DNA from: Luteibacter aegosomatis
GTDB taxonomy: Bacteria > Pseudomonadota > Gammaproteobacteria > Xanthomonadales > Rhodanobacteraceae
Reading direction: 5' to 3'
Assembly (NCBI RefSeq): GCF_023078455.1
Contig: NZ_CP095740.1
Coordinates: 3,646,001-3,710,000, forward strand
Length of the DNA: 64,000 nt
Below the pieces are notes generated by a model, which saw nothing but the letters and a program-made list of their open reading frames with translations, ran no database searches and was not told the DNA's origin. Position numbers and translations under genes: made by a program. Every line of letters starts with the position of its first letter. The first letter of the stretch is position 1. Below, in pieces: positions 57,105 through 64,000 of this stretch.

Positions 57105-58136
57105 ATGCAACCGATATCCACCGGCCTCATCGGCTACGGCACGGCGGGCGCGTTCTTCCATGCGCCCCTCATCGCCGCCTCGGGCGGTCTTCACCTGGCG
57201 GCCATCGGCAGCCGTCGCCGCGAGGACATCCAGCGCGACTTTCCCGAAGCGAGGGCCTATGACGATCCCCGCGACTTGGTCGCCGATCCGTCGATCGAGC
57301 TGGTGGTGATCGCCACGCCGAACGAAAGCCACGCCAGCCTGGCGCGCGCCGCGCTCGAGGCGGGCAAGCACGTGGTGGTCGATAAGCCTTTCACCCTCGA
57401 GGCCGCCGAGGCCGAGGCGCTGATCGCGCTGGCCGAGCGGAAGGGCCGCAAGCTGTCGGTGTTCCAGAACCGCCGCTGGGACAACGATTTCCTCACCGTG
57501 CGGCGCCTGGTGGAAGACGGCCGTCTCGGCGAGGTGGCCTACTACGAAGCACACTTCGACCGGTTCCGCCCCGAGATCAAGCCGGGCTGGCGCGAGACCG
57601 AAGCCGCGGGCGCCGGGCTGCTCTACGACCTCGGCTCGCACCTGATCGACCAGGCGCTCGTGCTGTTCGGCCTGCCTCGTGCCATCACGGCCGATCTCGC
57701 GCGCCAGCGGGCCGCGGCGCGCGCCGACGATTATTTTCATCTCGTGCTCGACTACGGGCGCCGCCGCGCGGTGTTGCACGCCTCGGTACTCGTGCGCGAT
57801 CCCGGCCCGCGCTATCTCGTGCATGGCGACGGGGGGAGTTTCGTCAAATACGGCATCGACGGGCAGGAGGCCGCCTTGCGCGAAGGTCGACGCCCCGGCG
57901 GCGAAGGCTGGGGTGAGGACGATCCGGCGTCGTTCGGTCGCTTCACCGACGTGGACGGCAGCGTGCGCACCATCGATACGCTGCCCGGCCGGTACACGGC
58001 GTATTACGAAGGCGTGGCGGCGGCGATCCGTGACAATGCGCCCGTGCCGGTGAATCCGCGCGAGGCACGCGACGTGATCCGGGTGATCGAGGCGGCGCAG
58101 GTGTCGGCGCGTGAGAAGCGCACGGTGACGCTGTAG
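57105..58136 (+). CDS. Gfo/Idh/MocA-family oxidoreductase, 343 aa
   Basis: The N-terminal Rossmann domain: TGLIGYGTAGAFFHAPLIAAS (GxGxxG variant), VVIATPNESHASLARAALEAGKHVVVDKPFTLEAAEAEAL (EKP-like DKP motif). The C-terminal domain has GAGLLYDLGSHLIDQALVLFG, the family GGxxxDxGxHxxD substrate motif. It is most like the YdgJ/YhhX branch acting on sugars or inositols. The ATG at 57105 (MQPISTG) has GGAG 6 bases upstream and is preferred over the frame start at 57084. Confidence 0.88.
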   Translation: MQPISTGLIGYGTAGAFFHAPLIAASGGLHLAAIGSRRREDIQRDFPEARAYDDPRDLVADPSIELVVIATPNESHASLARAALEAGKHVVVDKPFTLEAAEAEALIALAERKGRKLSVFQNRRWDNDFLTVRRLVEDGRLGEVAYYEAHFDRFRPEIKPGWRETEAAGAGLLYDLGSHLIDQALVLFGLPRAITADLARQRAAARADDYFHLVLDYGRRRAVLHASVLVRDPGPRYLVHGDGGSFVKYGIDGQEAALREGRRPGGEGWGEDDPASFGRFTDVDGSVRTIDTLPGRYTAYYEGVAAAIRDNAPVPVNPREARDVIRVIEAAQVSAREKRTVTL

Positions 58137-58155
58137 CCGGTTTTCGCCGCACCCT

Positions 58156-58180
58156 CCATCGCGGACCCTGTCCGCGATGG
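58156..58180. terminator. Short palindrome between convergent genes
   Basis: CCATCGCGGAC-CCT-GTCCGCGATGG: 11 pairs, 3-base loop, between the Gfo/Idh stop (58136) and the sulfurtransferase stop (58187). It is the minimal version of the extragenic palindrome family and probably terminates on both strands. Confidence 0.6.
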
Positions 58181-58186
58181 AACGTG

Positions 58187-59038
58187 TCAGCCCGCCCCGG
58201 TCGAGACGGGTCGCGAGCGATCGCTCACCCACCCCGACCACGACGGCGCATACAGCCGCGAACCGCAAAGCCCCGCGTACTCCATCGCCAGCAGGTTATG
58301 CGCCGCGGTCACGCCCGAGCCGCACATGTGCACGGTCTTGTCCGGCGGATGCGAACCGATCGCCTTCTCGAACTGACGACGCAGTTCTTCGGGCGCACGG
58401 AAGCATCCATCCTTCAGGTTCTCGGCGAACGGACGATTGCGCGCGCCCGGCACGTGACCCGCCACCGGATCGAGCGGCTCCACCTCCCCGCGATAACGCT
58501 CTCCCGCACGCGCATCGAGAAGCACGATGCTCTTGTCTTCGAGCCCCTGTGCGAGCGCTTCGGCCGACACGGTGCCTGCGGCATCGAAACACGCCCGCAC
58601 GGAGGTTGGCGCGCGCTCGGGCATCTTCGCTTCCACCGGCTTGCCCGCTTTCAGCCATGCCTGCCAGCCACCGTCGAGCACGGCCACGTTGTCCAGCCCC
58701 GCCAGGCGTGCCAGCCACCAGAAACGCGCGGCGGCGAGCGCGCCACCGGCGGCATCGTAGGCCACGACCTGAAGCTCACGGCGAAAACCGATGCGCGAGA
58801 GAAACGCTTCGAACGCGGCGCGTTCGGGCAGCGGATGCCGTCCACGCCCGTTCGACGGCGTGGCCATGTCGGAAAGGTCGCGATCCAGGTCCGCGCGTAC
58901 CGCGCCGGGCACATGGCCCTCGGCGTAATCGCGATCGCCCTTGCCCGGATCGGCGAGATCGAATCGGCAATCGACGAAAAGCACCTGCGCCGCGGGAAGC
59001 GTCGCGGCGGTATCCACATCGATGACAGTGCGTGACAT
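58187..59038 (-). CDS. sseA: 3-mercaptopyruvate sulfurtransferase, 283 aa
   Basis: Two rhodanese domains. The first (VLFVDCRFDLADPGKGDRDYAEGHVPGAVRADLDRDL) is inactive; the second has VLLDARAGERYRG and the active-site loop HMCGSGVTAAHNL, whose CGSGVTA form marks mercaptopyruvate rather than thiosulfate specificity. The start at 59038 (MSRTVIDV) forms a TGATG overlap with the Nudix stop; an ATG two codons earlier is possible. Confidence 0.9.
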   Translation of the reverse strand: MSRTVIDVDTAATLPAAQVLFVDCRFDLADPGKGDRDYAEGHVPGAVRADLDRDLSDMATPSNGRGRHPLPERAAFEAFLSRIGFRRELQVVAYDAAGGALAAARFWWLARLAGLDNVAVLDGGWQAWLKAGKPVEAKMPERAPTSVRACFDAAGTVSAEALAQGLEDKSIVLLDARAGERYRGEVEPLDPVAGHVPGARNRPFAENLKDGCFRAPEELRRQFEKAIGSHPPDKTVHMCGSGVTAAHNLLAMEYAGLCGSRLYAPSWSGWVSDRSRPVSTGAG

Positions 59039-59643
59039 CAGCATGGTCGACCCATCCGCTTGATGAGGTTGAGCAGGATGGCCGCCGTCACGCCCCAGAT
59101 GCGATAACCCGCGTGGAGGAACTCGACCATGTCGCGGCGATGGCCGCGGAAATCCATCGTATACCGGCGCAGGTTCGCCGGCTCCAGGAAAAACCCGAAC
59201 GGCACTTCGAACACCTCGGCCACCTCTCCGGGATCGGGCTTGAGCACGGCGTCGGCGGCCACGCGCGCCACCACGGGCGTGACCGAGTAGCCGCTGATCG
59301 TCTCGAACGCCTCGAGGTAACCCAGCGGCGTGACGAAGCCGGCGTCGAGGCCGATTTCCTCATGGCTTTCGCGCAGGGCGGTGGCGACGGCATCGTGGTC
59401 GTGCGGTTCCACGCGGCCGCCGGGAAAGGCGACCTGACCGGCATGCTGCTGGAGGGTATCGGTGCGCAGGGTGAGCAGTACGTTCTGCTCACGGTCGTCG
59501 CGAATGCCGATGAGTACCGCGGCGCGACGACGCGGCCCGTCGCCGATCAGCTCGGCCATGTCGTCGTGGTTCCAGCCGCGCGGCCCGGGCGGTGCTTCCA
59601 GCGGCAACAAGGCGCCATGCAGGCGGGCAAGCATCTCGTCCAT
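59038..59643 (-). CDS. Nudix hydrolase, CoA pyrophosphatase type (NudL-like), 201 aa
   Basis: The Nudix box is AFPGGRVEPHDHDAVATALRESHEEIGLDAG. VLLTLRTDTLQQHAGQVAFPGGR carries the LLTxRSxxLxxHxGQxxFPGG signature of the CoA pyrophosphatase (UPF0035/NudL) group, which degrades CoA to phosphopantetheine. The ATG at 59643 overlaps the stop of the DUF1289 gene (ATGA); the longer frame upstream is an artefact of that overlap. Confidence 0.92.
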   Translation of the reverse strand: MDEMLARLHGALLPLEAPPGPRGWNHDDMAELIGDGPRRRAAVLIGIRDDREQNVLLTLRTDTLQQHAGQVAFPGGRVEPHDHDAVATALRESHEEIGLDAGFVTPLGYLEAFETISGYSVTPVVARVAADAVLKPDPGEVAEVFEVPFGFFLEPANLRRYTMDFRGHRRDMVEFLHAGYRIWGVTAAILLNLIKRMGRPC

Positions 59644-59828
59644 CAGCCGGCCTGCCGGTTCGGCAGTACTTCGTCCATGATCCACAGCTTCTGGCTGTCG
59701 TCGAGCCGCGACCAGCCCGCGATCTCGTCGAGCGTGCGCAGGCAGCCTTCGCACAGGCCGCGCGCGCCGATGCGGCACACTCCCGTGCAGGGCGTCAGGG
59801 GAAGCTGAGAGGAGGAGGCGGTGACCAT
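59643..59828 (-). CDS. DUF1289-family small cysteine protein, 61 aa
   Basis: LTPCTGVCRIGARGLCEGCLRTLDEIAGWSRLDD contains the four-cysteine pattern CxxxC...CxxC of DUF1289, followed by the usual W-x-x-L/M end. A metal or cluster site is likely from the cysteine spacing, but the function is unknown. It is frequently linked to Nudix and oxidative-stress genes. The start is taken as ATG at 59828; MMGGM at 59840 is an alternative. Neither has a clear ribosome-binding site. Confidence 0.85.
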   Translation of the reverse strand: MVTASSSQLPLTPCTGVCRIGARGLCEGCLRTLDEIAGWSRLDDSQKLWIMDEVLPNRQAG

Positions 59829-59888
59829 ACCGCCCATCATTCTAGCGCGCCGGCGACCCGGCCGCCGATCGGCCGGTCACCGGACGGC

Positions 59889-60608
59889 CTAGCGGACATC
59901 CATCAGTTCGATTTCGAACACCAGCGCCTCGTTGGGCCCGATGCGCGGCAACTCGCCACGCTCGCCGTAGGCCAGGGCCGGCGGGATCACCACCTTCCAC
60001 TTGTCGCCCACGTGCATGCGGGGGATGACGTCCTGCCAACCCGGAATGACGCGATTGACCGTGAAGGTGACCGGCTTGCCGTGGGCGTAGGAACTGTCGA
60101 ACTCCGTGCCGTCGATGAGCGCGCCGCGGTAGTTCACCACCACGGTGCTGGTGAGCTGCGCCTGTGCGCCGTTGCCCTTGCTGATCACGGCGTACTGGAT
60201 GCCCGAGGGCAACGTCACCACGCCCGGGCGCGTGCGGTTGCTGGCGAGGAAATCGGCGCTGCGCTTGGCGTTGGCGGCAGCGACGCGACGGAATTCCACC
60301 ATCGAATCGCGCTGCACCTTCGCGTCGAAGTTGACCAGTTGCTGCTGCATGGTGTCGATGGGCACGCCGGGCGGCCGCTTCGCATAACCGTCCTGGAGTG
60401 CCTTCACGAGTACGGAAATGTCGACGTCGGGCTGCGCGCTGTTGGCGAACTGCGTACCGATCTGATAGCCGATGGCGTAGGAAAGCTTGGCCTTGTCGAT
60501 GGCCGGTGCGCCGGACACCGGCGCGGCGGGCGCCGACTGCGCATGCGCCAGCGCGCTGCCCAGGCAGAGCGACGCGGCGACGATGGCAAGGTAACGCGAG
60601 CGTGACAT
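59889..60608 (-). CDS. FKBP-type peptidyl-prolyl isomerase (Mip/FkpA-like), 239 aa
   Basis: The signal peptide ends ALAHAQ, so it is periplasmic. A helical dimerisation domain (about 25-130: KLSYAIGYQIGTQFANSAQPDVD) precedes the FKBP domain (about 135-239): VVVNYRGALIDGTEFDSSYAHGKPVTFTVNRVIPGWQD, and WKVVIPPALAYGERG. Isomerase-site residues (Tyr, Asp-Ser-Ser, Trp) are present. The start ATG at 60608 gives the signal peptide; the longer frame adds unrelated residues. Monocistronic. Confidence 0.93.
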   Translation of the reverse strand: MSRSRYLAIVAASLCLGSALAHAQSAPAAPVSGAPAIDKAKLSYAIGYQIGTQFANSAQPDVDISVLVKALQDGYAKRPPGVPIDTMQQQLVNFDAKVQRDSMVEFRRVAAANAKRSADFLASNRTRPGVVTLPSGIQYAVISKGNGAQAQLTSTVVVNYRGALIDGTEFDSSYAHGKPVTFTVNRVIPGWQDVIPRMHVGDKWKVVIPPALAYGERGELPRIGPNEALVFEIELMDVR

Positions 60609-60754
60609 CCCGTTCTCCGTGGATCCGGACGTTCTGGCGTGGCTGAGGATAGTCCATCCGCCTCTCGCCCGCCCAATGGCCTTCAGACGCCACCCAGGGG
60701 GTAAAGGTTCCCCTGCTACCATCGCCGTCTTCATCCCATCGCCAGGACCGTACC

Positions 60755-61537
60755 ATGGCTTTCCGCAACGTCAGCACCTCCGATCGCGGCGCCGTCCGCA
60801 CCATCGTCGTCAACCGACCCGACAAGCTCAATGCGCTCAACCGCGAGACCATCGGTGAATTGACCCTGGCTTTTCGCCAGGCCGCGCAGGACGATGCGGT
60901 GCGCGTGGTGGTACTGGCCGGTGCGGGCGAGAAGGCCTTCGTGGCCGGCGCCGACATCTCCGAGATGACCGCCTGGTCCCCGGTGAAGGCCCAGGCCGCT
61001 TCGCGTGCCGGCCAGGAACTGATGCTCACGGTGGAGCGTCTCGGCAAGCCGGTGATCGCCCGGATCCAGGGCTACGCCCTCGGCGGCGGCATGGAACTGG
61101 CGATGGCCTGTCACTTGCGCGTGGCCAGCGAGAAGGCGAAGTTCGGCCAGCCCGAGATCGGCCTCGGCCTTATCCCCGGCTTTGGCGGCACGCAGCGCCT
61201 CACGCGCCTCACCGGTCGTGGCGCGGCGCTGGAATTGTGCCTGCTCGGCCAGCAGATCGACGCCGCGCGCGCGGAACGCCTGGGCGTGGTGACGCACGTG
61301 GTGCCCGCCGACGAACTCGATGCCGCCGTGGACGCCATGGCCGACCAGCTCGCGGCCGCCGCGCCGCTGGCGCTCAAGGGCATTCTCGACGCGGTGATCG
61401 AGGGCGGCGAATGCGCCATCGACCAGGGCCTCGCCTTCGAGACGCAGGGCTTCGCCATCGCGTTCTCCACCGAAGACATGCGCGAAGGCACCACGGCGTT
61501 CCTGGAACGCCGCAAGCCTGCCTTCAAGGGCGCGTAA
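60755..61537 (+). CDS. Enoyl-CoA hydratase/isomerase family protein, 260 aa
   Basis: A crotonase fold: FVAGADISEM (oxyanion loop), ARIQGYALGGGMELAMACHLRVAS (second oxyanion Gly and the catalytic Glu), FGQPEIGLGLIPGFGGTQRLTRL with the second Glu. Both catalytic glutamates of a hydratase are present, so it is probably a short-chain enoyl-CoA hydratase acting in beta-oxidation or branched-chain amino acid breakdown. It is monocistronic, with its ATG at 60755 preceded by a CAGGACCG segment. Confidence 0.9.
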   Translation: MAFRNVSTSDRGAVRTIVVNRPDKLNALNRETIGELTLAFRQAAQDDAVRVVVLAGAGEKAFVAGADISEMTAWSPVKAQAASRAGQELMLTVERLGKPVIARIQGYALGGGMELAMACHLRVASEKAKFGQPEIGLGLIPGFGGTQRLTRLTGRGAALELCLLGQQIDAARAERLGVVTHVVPADELDAAVDAMADQLAAAAPLALKGILDAVIEGGECAIDQGLAFETQGFAIAFSTEDMREGTTAFLERRKPAFKGA

Positions 61538-61574
61538 AACCGACGCCCGAACGGTAGAAGGAGCGGGAGAACCA

Positions 61575-61735
61575 CCTTACCGAAGGGGTGGGAGCGGACC
61601 CTGTCCGCGAACCCTCGACGTCGCTAAGGCGAATGAGGCCGTGCATGGCAACCCGCGAGCGGTAAAACGCTCGCCCGATGGCTGCAAAGCCCCCTTCGCG
61701 CGATGAGGTCCCGCGAGGGTTCGCTCCCACCCATC
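61575..61735. repeat. Scattered arms of the extragenic palindrome
   Basis: GGGGTGGGAGCGGACCCTGT at about 61583-61602 is a right arm, and GGTTCGCTCCCACCCATCGG near 61718-61737 a left-type arm, with a GCGAGCGG/CGCTCGC hairpin between them. No gene is seen in 61538-61754. The arms face each other but are about 100 bases apart, so this looks like a rearranged pair. Confidence 0.55.
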
Positions 61736-61754
61736 GGCCGCCTTGGGTGGCGCG

Positions 61755-62582
61755 TCAGTGCGATCCGCCGCGGTAGTTCAGCTCGCCCGCCTCCACCCGC
61801 ACGTCCAGCCGGTTCTCCGGCGGCGCGAGCTGGCACGTGGCATACGGCGTGAACGAACAAGGCGGATTACGCGCCTCGTTGAAATCGAGCACGAGCTTGC
61901 CGTCGACCGGTAACCCCGTATCGAGGAAGCGGCCCGCGCCATAGGTTTCCTTGCCGCCGGTCAAATCGCCGAACACGAAGAACAAGGCGTCCGGCGTCTC
62001 GTGATAGGGGTACAGCTCGAAGGTGCGGCCGTCGCGCGTGAACACGGCCTTGCCCGGCACGCGCTCCTTCTCGATGGTGCCGATGGCCGTGCCCAGTTCG
62101 AGCTCGTAGGGTGGATCGAAAGGCACCCAATCGGCCGTCACGCGCCATGACGCGTCGGTCGGAAAGTAATCCAGTCCCCTGAAATTCAACCGCGTATCGG
62201 CCTGCGAATCCTTCACGCGGATGGCCTTGCGACCGTCGCGCAGGATGACGAACAACTGTGCCGTGCCGAAGCGAACCTCGGTGGAACGCCGGCCCGGGGC
62301 ATCGTCGGACAGCGTCGCTTGCTGCCGTTTTTCGCCGTCGACGAGCGCTTCGACACCCGGCGCGAACGCGATGGTGGTGACGCCATCCGCAGCGAGCGTG
62401 ATCGTGCCCAGATGATCGGGACCCGCCTGCAACACGATGTCGTTGTCGTCGGCGCGACCGATGCGGTTGGCGCCCTCGCGCAACCAGTCGAAGCCGACGA
62501 GGCTCAGCCAACCGCCAGGCGCGGTGAGCAGGTCGAGGCGATGGGCACGGGCTTTCGCCACATCGTTTTCATGAGAAGTCAT
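61755..62582 (-). CDS. DUF1684-family protein, 275 aa
   Basis: The DUF1684 pattern is clear: WLSLVGFDWLREGANRIGRADDNDIVL at the N-terminus, then KAIRVKDSQADTRLNFRGLDYFPTDASWRV and the terminal block LVLDFNEARNPPCSFTPYATCQLAPPENRLDVRVEAGEL. The last block is the family hallmark. No signal peptide, no membrane segment. Biochemical function is unknown for the family. The start ATG at 62582 (MTSHENDVAKA) is preferred. Confidence 0.9.
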   Translation of the reverse strand: MTSHENDVAKARAHRLDLLTAPGGWLSLVGFDWLREGANRIGRADDNDIVLQAGPDHLGTITLAADGVTTIAFAPGVEALVDGEKRQQATLSDDAPGRRSTEVRFGTAQLFVILRDGRKAIRVKDSQADTRLNFRGLDYFPTDASWRVTADWVPFDPPYELELGTAIGTIEKERVPGKAVFTRDGRTFELYPYHETPDALFFVFGDLTGGKETYGAGRFLDTGLPVDGKLVLDFNEARNPPCSFTPYATCQLAPPENRLDVRVEAGELNYRGGSH

Positions 62583-62648
62583 CGAAGATCCCAATCCGTC
62601 ATGCGAAGAACACGCATCCCGCGAAGCGGGCCTACGTCGAGTGAAGCA

Positions 62649-64000
62649 TCAACGACCGCGCAGGAACAGCTTGTCCAGCTCACCCAGCGACAACTGCACC
62701 CAGGTCGGGCGTCCGTGGTTGCACTGCCCCGAACGCTCGGTGGCCTCCATCTCGCGAAGCAACGCGTTCATCTCCGGGATGCCGAGCCGGCGACCCGCAC
62801 GCACGGAACCATGGCAGGCCATCGTCGAGAGCAGTTCGTTCTCCAGTTCTTCCAGCCGTCGCGAGCTGCCGTGCTGCGCCAGCTCGCCCAGCACGTCGCG
62901 CGTGAGCTGCGTCACGTCGGCCCCTTCGAGCAACGACGGAATGCGGCGCACCACCACGCCCGACGGGCCACTACGCGACAACTCGAGCCCCCAGTCGGCC
63001 AGCGCATCGGCATGCTCTTCCGCCGCCGCGGCTTCTTTCGCGCTCACCGCCACGTTCAACGGCACCAGCAGCATCTGCGAGCGCAGGTTGGCGGTCACGC
63101 GGCCGTTCTTGAGTTTTTCGTAGGTGATGCGCTCGTGCGCGGCGTGCATGTCGACCAGCACGAGGCCATGTTCGTTCTCGGCGAGCACGTAGATGTTCTT
63201 CAGCTGCGCGATGGCGTAGCCCAGCGGTGGCACGTCGCCCGTCTCGTTCAGCGGCGCCGGCAAGGGTCTCGGCGCGGACGCTGCCGAAGAGCCGCCGCCG
63301 AACAGCGTGGCGTAGTCGGCAAGCGGTTCGTCGCGCACGCCGAGGCTCAGGCGCGGCTGGCTGGCGAACGACGGCCATGCGGGCATCGCCTGCGGCGCGG
63401 ACAGGCGTGACGGCATGCCGGTGGCGGATGCCGCCGCCGGCACGGACACCTCTTCGCCCGACGCCGCCGTCGCGCCGGCACGCGTCTGCGCGAGGGCTTC
63501 ATGCAGCGTGCGGAACAGGAAATCGTGGATGAGGCGTTGCTCGCGAAAACGCACTTCGCTCTTGGCCGGATGCACGTTCACGTCCACGCCGGCGGGATCG
63601 AGCCGGAGGAACAGCACGAACACCGGGTGCCGCCCGTGGAACAGCACGTCGGAGTAAGCCTGGCGCACCGCATGGGCCACGATGCGATCGCGCACCAGGC
63701 GACCGTTGACGTAAAAGTACTGCTGATCGGCCTGCGCACGCGAGGCGGTGGGCATGCCTACCCAGCCGGACAGGCTCAATCCGGCCGCCTCGTGCTCCAC
63801 GCGCAACGCCTGGCCCGGGAATTCCGGCCCGAGCACTTCGGCCACGCGGGCCAGCGCGGCATTCTCGTCGCGCGCCGGCTTGAGCAGCCGCACCGGCTTG
63901 CCGTTGTGGGTAAGGCGGATGTCCACGCCCTCGCGCGCCAGCGCCAACGACTTGAGCAGGTCGTCGATATGGGCGAATTCCGTGCGTTCGGCACGGAGGA
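62649..64000 (-). CDS. mutL: DNA mismatch repair protein MutL, 3' part (5' end beyond the right edge)
   Basis: At least 450 residues are present: the end of the ATPase/transducer domain ([43 protein letters not shown]) and the complete C-terminal domain. The latter has [15 protein letters not shown], an intact endonuclease motif DxHAxxExxxxE, plus [12 protein letters not shown] and [10 protein letters not shown]. MutL here is therefore the nicking type found in pseudomonads and xanthomonads rather than the E. coli type. The reading frame stays open to position 64000, so the gene starts outside the window. Confidence 0.95.
   Translation of the reverse strand, partial: LRAERTEFAHIDDLLKSLALAREGVDIRLTHNGKPVRLLKPARDENAALARVAEVLGPEFPGQALRVEHEAAGLSLSGWVGMPTASRAQADQQYFYVNGRLVRDRIVAHAVRQAYSDVLFHGRHPVFVLFLRLDPAGVDVNVHPAKSEVRFREQRLIHDFLFRTLHEALAQTRAGATAASGEEVSVPAAASATGMPSRLSAPQAMPAWPSFASQPRLSLGVRDEPLADYATLFGGGSSAASAPRPLPAPLNETGDVPPLGYAIAQLKNIYVLAENEHGLVLVDMHAAHERITYEKLKNGRVTANLRSQMLLVPLNVAVSAKEAAAAEEHADALADWGLELSRSGPSGVVVRRIPSLLEGADVTQLTRDVLGELAQHGSSRRLEELENELLSTMACHGSVRAGRRLGIPEMNALLREMEATERSGQCNHGRPTWVQLSLGELDKLFLRGR

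Overview
This window is high-GC chromosomal DNA from a gammaproteobacterium. Gene order and protein sequences fit the Xanthomonadales, most likely the Rhodanobacteraceae (Luteibacter/Dyella-like). The evidence is the run leuS-lptE-holA-nadD-rsfS-rlmH-maf-rng-yhdP, the FKBP, OmpA and RapA proteins, and abundant short extragenic palindromes. The genus is inferred from general resemblance; no search was run.

Layout. 1-2935 is an accessory edge: the 5' end of a membrane protein gene, a small orphan gene, an IS110-family element inside a REP-type repeat, and a hairpin-rich non-coding stretch. 2957-14910 (minus) is the leuS-to-yhdP housekeeping cluster, with prfC divergent. 16856-25665 holds a cyclic-nucleotide-domain flavoprotein, a CPBP protease and a four-gene signalling operon (hybrid kinase with three receivers, CheR, CheB, REC-GGDEF). 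25831-28967 is a Fur-box/Fiu-type receptor/PiuC iron-uptake unit. 29140-33200 holds rapA, a rhomboid protease and gloA. 33330-34598 is an IS481-family element, also inside a REP. 34624-41158 holds a permease, an OmpA-like protein, prpD, a manganese riboswitch with its TerC-family gene, and an outer-membrane protein of unknown role. 41307-45383 (minus) is a five-gene secretion/assembly locus resembling the Pseudomonas Fap functional-amyloid operon in order and part types. 45666-51831 holds fadH and the propionate genes prpC, prpB and prpE. 51958-64000 holds an esterase, a PAP2/diacylglycerol kinase/phosphoesterase group, several oxidoreductases, sseA, a Nudix hydrolase, an FKBP, an enoyl-CoA hydratase, a DUF1684 protein and the 3' part of mutL.

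How parts work together. prpE, prpC, prpB and prpD supply propionyl-CoA activation and the 2-methylcitrate cycle, but prpD lies about 8.6 kb from prpC, with the Fap-like locus and fadH between them. The Fap-like locus would make a Gly/Ser/Thr-rich secreted protein, process or quality-control it with a C39 peptidase, and export it through a coiled-coil/beta-barrel pore.

Most striking observations. (1) The non-coding end of the IS110 element can be read as a bridge RNA: its two internal loops contain guides matching both the interrupted REP target and the element's own ends. (2) The Fap-like locus has an unusual Gly-rich candidate fibre protein and a second small secreted candidate. (3) Both insertion sequences sit inside copies of the same REP family, so their exact ends can be read.
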